From positions 53,061,591 through 53,125,590 of the forward strand of contig NC_030811.1 in NCBI RefSeq assembly GCF_001704415.2: a DNA stretch of 64,000 nt, written 5' to 3'. Shown here one piece after another: positions 56,926-64,000 of the stretch (positions are counted from its first letter, which is position 1; the number at the start of each line of letters is the position of its first letter). The notes beneath the pieces were generated by a model. It did not search any database and was not told the origin of the DNA. It was given only the letters and a program-made list of their open reading frames with translations. The DNA comes from Capra hircus (Eukaryota; Chordata; Mammalia; Artiodactyla; Bovidae). Position numbers and translations under genes: made by a program.

Positions 56926-57051
56926 TGGAGGAGGCAATGGCAACCCACTCCAGGACTCTTGCCTGGAGAATTCCTTGGACAGAGGAGCCTGGCGGGCTAC
57001 AGTTCATGGGGTCGCACAGAGTCGGACACAACTGAAGCAACTTAGCATGCA
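56926..57051 (+). mobile_element. Bov-tA SINE, 5'-truncated
   Basis: 3' part from 'ggaggaggcaatggcaaccc' to 'gaagcaacttagcatgc'. Flanks ACAACCAAAC (about 56915) and ATAACCGAAC (about 57052) are similar, a possible diverged duplication. Confidence 0.9.
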
Positions 57052-58399
57052 TATAACCGAACACTTGAAAGAAGGAGTTTGGGGGCAGAAACGAATATAA
57101 ATGTGCATTTTGTTATATTTTCACTGTCACCCATATTAAAGCTTAAGATTGAAAATAAATCACACAAGGGCCACTTTCTGATCTAAACTTTAACCATTTT
57201 TAAAAATTCAAACCAAAACACACATATTGAGGACAGACCATACAAAGCATTTCTGTTTATTTCCCCAATTACCCCTCTACTTATTAGGAAAATTACAGAA
57301 ATGCCACAGGAAGAGGCTTCAGTCTCTTGGTACAACAGGAAAGCAAACTGAGCTTTTGTGAGAAGGCTGGATTTTTGTTGTTGCATTTTTAGACGAAAGA
57401 TTTATGCTTACATTTTGGCCCATTTACAATCCACCATAATACTTTGCAGACAAAGTTATGCTCTTTTCCCAATGATCCAGTGACCTTAATCTCTAACATT
57501 TTGTGGTTTCCTGTTTGGGGAAATGATTGAACAGCAGCCTAAGCTATTCCAAACTGCACAGCATTCCCAGTTGGCTGCTATCTGTCTTAGTTTTGAATGT
57601 TCTCCTGTTCACTAATAAAAAAAAAAAGAATTTTTTAAAAAAATAAACTTTCCTTACAGATGCTAAATCAATGAAACTCCTACAAAGCAGCCCTCCACAC
57701 TTCCTCTTCTGGCTGCTTTACTTATCATTCTTCTATTACAAACCCCAACATACCGGGGAGTTCTTTCTGCCTGGAGCAATTAGCATGACCTACCTAGAGT
57801 AACTTTCTCCTGAATAGCTGAGAATTAATTTCACTAATATCCAACTCAACCCAGGGGCAATTCCCAAGGGTTTCTCAAAAGCTCAGCTGCAAAAGAAAAA
57901 CAATCTCAGCTATGGAGTATAATGTTTAGCAATGTTCCCCACTGGAGGCCAACTTGTTATCCTTCCAGGGACAACGCCTGGGCCCCAGTCGCCCATTGTT
58001 TGCACTTTTGGGCCTCTTAGTTCCTGGTGACTTCGCAGAGATATAGCGCTGTAATACTATGGAAGCCAGAGTCCCCAGAGCCCGCCTGGAGGAAACTTGA
58101 CAGAAAAATAATGCAACCATTGAATGAAACAGTAGTCATTTCTGCAACCAAGTCGTTCTTCAAATGAGACAAATTTGGCTTCCAAGTTTAAGGAAGACAA
58201 AGAAAGAAAGAGAGAAAAACGAACTTGGAATGAACACTCTTAGAGTGTTCCTGCCATTCTCCTACCAGTTGGTTTTGCCAAGATGAGTGAAGAATAATGA
58301 AAGTGGGGCAGGGAGCTTGAGTGAGTGTCCAGCGATAACACAAATAAAATGTCTTTCTGTCAAAGAAAGTTATTTCTGCTTTCTTGCAACTTTTGGTGG
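57052..58399. other. Intronic sequence, nothing recognised
   Basis: An A-rich run lies at 57617-57649. A GC-richer patch at 57930-58090 includes CCCATTGTTTG. No CPVL exon found. Confidence 0.4.
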
Positions 58400-58942
58400 T
58401 ATTGTTTAGTTGCTAAGTCGTGTCAGACTTTGTGACCCCATGGACTGCAGCCCATCAGGCTTCCCAGTCCTTCACTATCTCCCGAAGTTTGCTCAAACTC
58501 ATGTTCATTGAGTCAGTGATGCTATCCAACCATCTCATCCTCTGTCACCCTCTTCTCCTGCCTTCAATCTTGCCCAGCATCAGGGTCTTTTCTAGAGAGT
58601 TGGCTCTTTGCATTAGGTGGCCAAAGTATTGGAGTTTTAACTTCAGCATCAGTTCCTTGGATGAATATTCAGGGTTGATTTCCTTTAGGATTGACAGGTT
58701 TGATCTCCTTGCAGTCCAAGGGATTCTCAGCAGTCTTCTCCAGCACCACAATTCAAAAGCATCAATTCTCTGGTGCTCAGCCTTCTTTATGGTCCAATTC
58801 TCACATCCATACATTACTACTGGAAAAACCAGTAGTTTTGACTATATGGACTTTTGTTGGCAAAGTGACGTCTCTGCTTTTTAACATGCTTTCTAGGTTG
58901 TCACAGCTTGCCTTCCAAGGAGCAAGTATAATTTAATTTCAT
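58400..58942 (-). mobile_element. BovB LINE 3' fragment, older copy
   Basis: Reverse copy of about 540 bp, diverged, with the AAC-type tail ('attgtttagttgctaagtcg') instead of GAACT repeats. The frame at 58545-58814 (minus) is the decayed C-terminal coding part. Confidence 0.92.
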
Positions 58943-59261
58943 GTAACTTAACTTGAAATGAAATTAACTTGCAGCTTCATTCTAAATAATTTAGTTGCTT
59001 TTAGAATGGAACAATAAGTAAAGCCAACTTGAAAATAATCCACTAAGCCATCACTCCAATCCAGGGATCTGAGAAAAATGTTTAACTACCCAGAACATCA
59101 CACTTAAAATGAGATTTAATAATGTCCAGAATATTTTTGTCTCATTTGAAGAGTCCTGGGGGCCCACTCTAGGGGGTCCTTTGCTCAGCTTGTTTTGGGG
59201 TCTGTTCTCATACCCCTTTCTGATCCCCTCACCTCTGACATCACCTCTCACCTATGGTTAT
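58943..59261. other. Intronic sequence, nothing recognised
   Basis: No exon or named element. Confidence 0.4.
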
Positions 59262-59438
59262 TGGTTGTGTTGTGCTCAGTCGTGTCTGGTTCTGCATGAC
59301 CCCATGGACTGTAGCCCACCAGGCTCCTCTGTCCATGGAATTTTCCAGGCAAGAACACTGGAGTGGGTTGCCATTTCCTCTTCCAGGGGATCTTCCTGAC
59401 CCAGGGATTGAATCTGTCTCCGGCATTGGCAGGCGGAA
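59262..59438 (-). mobile_element. Bov-tA SINE
   Basis: Reverse copy with a GTTGT tail at the left, ending in the decayed tRNA-derived half ('ccagggattgaatctgtctc'). Confidence 0.9.
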
Positions 59439-60073
59439 GCACTTTTAGTTCCAGCAGAAATAGACAAGAGCTGCAGGAAAACCTCTTGCCATCAGTCCCC
59501 CTGCCAGCTCCGTTCCCTTACATTATCATTGTCACTCAGTGTGGACTGCTGAGATGCTGAAGAAACAGATGTGAATATGCAGAGTGAACAGAGCACAAGG
59601 TGAGGAAAATCAAGACAAAGGCAGTCAAGGGCTCCTGCTCAGAGCGATTCTTTTGAAAGCTCGGTTGAAGGTCCTTCTGGCTTTCATTCAGTCACGTTGC
59701 TCCGCACAGGAGTGCTGCGCTGAAGCACTGTCTACTTGGTGACAATATTAGAAGCTGCTCACACTCATAATAAGCAAGGAGATGGCATAGGCTGCCCCAT
59801 GACGAGGGCATGGTTAGATCACTTCTACAAGGCAGGCCAGGCAAATTTGGTGGTGAAAAGCCAGTGGGAAAAGCCCTAGAGGTTGCGATTGCAGCTTCCT
59901 CAGGTGGTGGGAAGTATGCAAATGCTGCTTTCCCTACTGGACCAAAAGGCCAAGGCCAACAGCTACTGGATTAAGTTACTCACATTTACAGGGGAGGAAA
60001 GGAACAGCAGTCAGAGAACTGCCCCTGGAGTCAGATTTTGTGGCAAATGGACTTAAATGATGATGACTATGAT
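59439..60073. other. Intronic sequence, nothing recognised
   Basis: No exon or named element. Confidence 0.4.
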
Positions 60074-60076
60074 TGT

Positions 60077-60109
<33 letters not shown>
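60074..60109. repeat. (GT)n microsatellite at a SINE tail
   Basis: About 17 GT units with one interruption, directly abutting the 3' end of the reverse SINE; probably expanded from its tail. Confidence 0.95.
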
Positions 60110-60216
60110 AAGTCGCTCAGTCGTGTCCGACTCTTTGCGACCCCATGGACTGTAGCCCACCAGGCTCCTCTGTCCATGGGATTCTCCAGGCAAGAATACT
60201 GGAGTGGGTTGCAATG
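60110..60216 (-). mobile_element. Bov-tA SINE, 5'-truncated
   Basis: Reverse copy of the last ~105 bases, very close to the young consensus (AGTCGCTCAGTCGTGTCCGA and 'gggattctccaggcaagaat'). Confidence 0.92.
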
Positions 60217-60926
60217 GCTCCTTGATTAGAAAAACCAAAACCCAAATCCAAATCCTGGCTTTGCACTCTGGCTCTACCACATCTAATGTGACTATCACAG
60301 AGATAAATAAGTGCCCTAGTGCCAACCCATCTATTAAACATAAATAATGCTTACTTTTAAATTTCCTTTAAAAAATATTAATGTACACTTTTCCCTCCCA
60401 TGACCCAAGGCATGGTGGTGGGCACACACTGCTTTGGAGACCACTGGTGTCCAGTGGTCCCATCAGTTAGCATGTGTTATCATAACTAAGCATCTTCTGT
60501 TTTACTAAGACACAAGGAGTAAAGACTGAGAAGCTACTGCAGCACGGTGACATCTATTGCACAAGAAGGAGTCCTCAGTGTGTCCAGAAAGCAGTACTCC
60601 TCTCACTGTTTTCATATTCATCTTTTCAAAGTCAAGTCAACTGATGTAATTGCTTGTGTTTCATAGCAGCTGAATTTCACAGCAACTGGATTTAAATGTG
60701 CATTTCTAAGCTTGCTGATTTTTAGGTCCTTGGAATCTACATAACCAATGGTATCAGCATTTAATATCTTTCTTCTCTTACCACCCTCACTCTGCTGTAT
60801 TTAGATGGCTCAAGATTAAATTCCACTTTTATGTTTCCATAAATCACAAGTGTACCTTCTAATGTTTTCAACATGAGGTACCTTTGAATGCAACAAAATA
60901 AAGCCTTGGCAAAATTACGAGTGTGT
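60217..60926. other. Intronic sequence, nothing recognised
   Basis: No exon or named element. Confidence 0.4.
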
Positions 60927-61420
60927 TAAAAAGCAGAGACATCGCTTTGCCGACAAAGATCCATATAGTCAAAGCAATGGTTTTTCCAGTAGTCAAGTAC
61001 GGATGTGACCATAAAGAAGTTGGACCGTAAAGAAGGCTGAGCACTGAAGAACTGATGCCTTTGAATTACGGTCCTGGAGAAGACTCTTGAGAGTCCCTTG
61101 GACTGCAGAGAGATCAAACCAGTCAATCCTAAAAGAAATCATCCAGGAATATTCATTGGAGGGACTGATGCTAAAGCTCCAATATTCTGGCCACCTGATG
61201 CAAAGAGCTGATTCGTTGGAAAATACCCTGATGCTGGGAAAGATTGAGGCAGGAGGAGAAGGGGGCAACAGAGGATGAGATGGTTGGATGGCATCACTGA
61301 CTCAATGGACATGAGTTTGAGCAAACTCTGGGAGATGGTGAAGGACAGGGAAACTTGGCATGCTACAGTCCGTGGGGTACAAAGAGTAAGACACAACTGA
61401 GTGAATGAACAACAACAAAA
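60927..61420 (+). mobile_element. BovB LINE 3' fragment, older copy
   Basis: About 490 bp, from 'aaaagcagagacatcgcttt' to GAACAACAACAAAA. Diverged, with small duplications near 61010-61030 and several frame breaks; AAC-type tail. Confidence 0.92.
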
Positions 61421-63129
61421 TGATGACATGCTCACCAAGCAAAGCAATTTAAAATACGCCAATTCACACAGTAGAATTATCAAATGCCTTTAAAAAATAA
61501 GTAAGAGTAAATGAAAATATATGCTGGTTGTCATTTGCATATTTCACCCCAACATTAATTTAAAGGACAAACAAGAAAAGGTGTTTGGCACTAGCATGGC
61601 AATTTGGGATGAAATCAAAGTCTGTTTAATAATTTATGGATAATAAAAGAAAAAATAATTTATGGGTATTCTTTTCCCCTTTATTCACCAAAATGCTTAA
61701 AAAAGAGACCTAGAAGAAGCGTGCCTCATTAAATAAAAAAAGTTAGTTCTACTCTTGACTTGAATTATAACTGAAATAGGTGAAAGTAATTTGCGAGGGA
61801 CTCTGCAGTAAAACTGATTTTCAAATGCACACTTTTTATTTGCTTGCCAAGTGATCATTCCTTATCGATAGTATGATTACATAAAGCGAATGTCTCAGGA
61901 TTAGCTTCCCTCTCCACTGCTATGCTTCTCTAAGAATTATCCCCTCCTCACAGAAGTCTGTCACAGAATGGTACTGGCATTCTCCTTAAGGTCTTCAAAG
62001 GGTTTGGAAGAAAAGTGATCACATCAGATTATGGTCATCAGAGTTTGACAAAAGCTCAGAGTCCAATTTAGCTGCTGAAGAATCAGGCCCATTTAAGTGT
62101 TAAATTTTTATTGGTATGCTAGACATTTATCAAATCTAGTTTCCTGGCAATATTACCATAGACATTTTGCCATCAGAAAATGTTATTAAGGAAAATGCCA
62201 CAAGCAATTAGAATGATTGCTAAAACGAGTTAGATTACTAGAAATATTTACCTTTCAAAGTCCTGAGTCACATCCATTAACCAGGAATTGCCCGTTTCTA
62301 AACGAAGATCTTTTGATAGTCTAGGATAAGTAAATAAAACTCTAACGACCTGGGTGTTAAGATTTCAGTCTGGCGGTAAAGCTGAGAAACTCTAAGATTC
62401 TGAATTCTGAAGATGCAATTAGTTGAAACTTAATGAGCTGCAGAATGATAAGTGACAGGGAAATGTAACTTTATATTTACAATTTCCTGACTAGATGAAC
62501 TTTTAAACACAGCAAACTAAGCCCTACCCAAGGGCAATTTAACCTTTAAAAGCAAAAGCATATGGAGGTATTGGCCTTTGGAGATGGTCCTTCTTAAAAC
62601 TGCAGTGGCCTTGCAGATAATTTAGCAACAACTGCAACCTTAATCCAAGGGCAATGTTTTGCTTTGGATACAAATGGCCTCTATATATATAGCTGTAGCT
62701 CCAGTTTTTTTGAAATAGTACTTTCATACAGGAAATGTACCACACACACTCATACACAATCACATTCTCCCTCTCTCTCCTGTACTCTATAGTCTTTGAA
62801 AAGAGTATATTTTTACACAGGCAAGAACTGTAGCCAAACAGAAAAAAGGAAGTTGACAACATATTCAGAATCTTTAGCAAGAATCTTCATAAGAAAAATG
62901 GGTAACCTCTTTATCAGAAAATACTTAAGGACCAGGGGACTTCTATAAAGAGCAAGGGAGTTAAAGCCAATAGCTTTTATAGGATATGGGCTATATTTCC
63001 TAGACTTTAGAGATGCCCTAATCTATCTATCTATCCACCTACGTATCCATTCCCCATTGCATTTTATTACTTTGAAAATCAGGATACAACTTACTTACAA
63101 TCAATGTATAAATGAGAATTACTCCTAAA
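61421..63129. other. AT-rich intronic sequence
   Basis: No exon or named repeat. A CTAT run lies at 63022-63035. The 113-codon minus frame 62539-62880 has no recognisable motif and is probably chance. Confidence 0.4.
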
Positions 63130-63275
63130 GCATAAGGAATTTGGGGGGGAATGTGACAAAAATGTTCTAAAATTAAATAGTGATGGTGGCTGTAAAAATT
63201 TATGAATATTTAAAAACTACAAATTTGAATTCTATAGTATGTGAAATATATTTTCAATAAAGTTGTTAAAGAAAT
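63130..63275 (+). mobile_element. Old L1M 3' end
   Basis: 'aatgttctaaaattaaatag', 'tgatggtggctgtaaaaatt', 'tagtatgtgaaatatatttt' and 'caataaagttgttaaag' follow L1M 3' end order. Confidence 0.78.
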
Positions 63276-63643
63276 AGTATAAAGAAGTCATGAAGATTCT
63301 ATATGTAGCCTTCAAAATATTAACATTTTAAATAACCATCATATAATCATCAAAGCTAGAAAATTAACACTGATATAATACTATTTTCTTGCTACAAATT
63401 TTATTTTAAAAATTTTCAGTTGTTCCTTAATATACTTTTTCTGGTCCTGGATGCAATAAAAAGCACATGTTATATATATATAGTTGTAAAGTCTCCTTAA
63501 TCCCTCAGTCTTTGTATGTGTATGCGTGTGTGTGTTTCTTTCATAACCTTTTGACAAGCACTAGCCAGTTATTTTGTGGCTAAATCTGTCCCCTGATTTG
63601 AGTTTGTCTGCTGTTGTCTCATGATCAAATCCATGCTGTGCAT
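63276..63643. other. AT-rich intronic sequence
   Basis: A TA run at 63470-63480 and a TG-rich stretch at 63516-63536; nothing else recognised. Confidence 0.4.
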
Positions 63644-63994
63644 TCTTTTTTTAAATTTTTATTTATCTATTTATGGTTGTGGTGGGTCTTTGTTGCTGTC
63701 AGCAGCCTTTCTCTAGTTGCGGTGAGAGGAGGCTACTCTCTAATCGCGGTGCTCGGGCTTCCCATCGGGGTGGCTTCTCTTGTTGTGGAGCATGTGCTTT
63801 AGGCACAAGGGTTTCAGTAGCTGCGGCAGGGGAGCTTCATAGCTGTATGCACCAGGGTTTATCACACAGCCTCAGTAGTTGTGGTACATAGGCTTGGTTT
63901 CTCCACGGCACGTGGAATCTTCCCTGACCAGGAATTGAACCCGTGTCTCCTACGTTGACAGGTAGGACCTTCACTGGACCGCCAGGGAAGTCCC
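63644..63994 (-). mobile_element. CHR-1 SINE, near full length
   Basis: Reverse copy of about 350 bp. A T-rich left end (AATTTTTATTTATCTATTTA) is the tail; the tRNA-derived head at the right ends CGCCAGGGAAGTCCC. Internal 'gtggtgggtctttgttgctg' blocks are diagnostic. The matching family member at 50043 is on the other strand. Confidence 0.9.
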
Positions 63995-64000
63995 CTGCCA

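Larger units (their letters stand above)
48903..64000 (-). other. CPVL: Upstream CPVL intron, incomplete
   Basis: From the acceptor AG (48903-48904) to the right edge I find no further CPVL coding exon, so at least 15.1 kb of intron. It contains BovB copies on both strands, Bov-tA, CHR-1 and MIR elements. 48905-49854 has nothing that I can name. Confidence 0.75.

Noticed and set aside
48903..64000. Further CPVL exons
   Set aside because: I looked for minus-strand coding matching the segment before VLIYNGQLD and for the GESYAG Ser motif and found neither. A translated search would settle it.

Overview
This window is nuclear DNA from a ruminant, most likely a bovid of the cattle/sheep/goat group. 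It is dense in pecoran repeats: Bov-tA and BOVA2 SINEs, BovB (RTE-type) LINEs ending in GAACT repeats, a ruminant L1, and cetartiodactyl CHR SINEs. Species cannot be settled from sequence alone. There is no CpG island, no rRNA, no free-standing tRNA gene and no microbial-type gene organisation.

The one host gene I recognise is CPVL (probable serine carboxypeptidase, peptidase family S10), on the minus strand. Two coding exons are visible: the penultimate at 48720-48902 and the terminal at 21277-21381. Both are intact, phase 0 and bounded by canonical GT/AG sites, and together they carry the catalytic Asp and His of the S10 triad. The 27.3 kb between them is the last CPVL intron; from 48903 to the right edge is the preceding intron, still unfinished at 64000. 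The left 21 kb lies downstream of the gene, beyond a candidate poly(A) signal at 21146-21151. The exon carrying the catalytic Ser was not found and should lie beyond the right edge.

Layout. 1-21 kb: 3' flank of CPVL, with a short L1 tail (527-698), a cluster of four BovB insertions (7.5-12.3 kb) and several Bov-tA SINEs. 21.4-48.7 kb: last intron, holding a 3.5 kb 5'-truncated L1 in the same orientation as CPVL (31164-34646, 15-bp target-site duplication), a BovB in antisense (35584-36717), nested SINEs and many old MIR/L1M fragments. 48.9-64 kb: upstream intron with three BovB copies, CHR-1 and Bov-tA SINEs and MIRs.

Taxonomic and age reading: the Bov-tA copies share their 3' part with BovB, as expected for SINEs mobilised by BovB. 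Many copies have exact 8-15 bp target-site duplications, so they are well-preserved retrotransposition events. Family names rest on my recognition of consensus sequence; boundaries are good to about 10 bp unless a duplication fixes them. I found no evidence of a novel gene system. The most informative points are the CPVL 3' exons, the sense-oriented L1 in the CPVL intron, and several rearranged SINEs (nested inverted, inverted-junction and partially duplicated).
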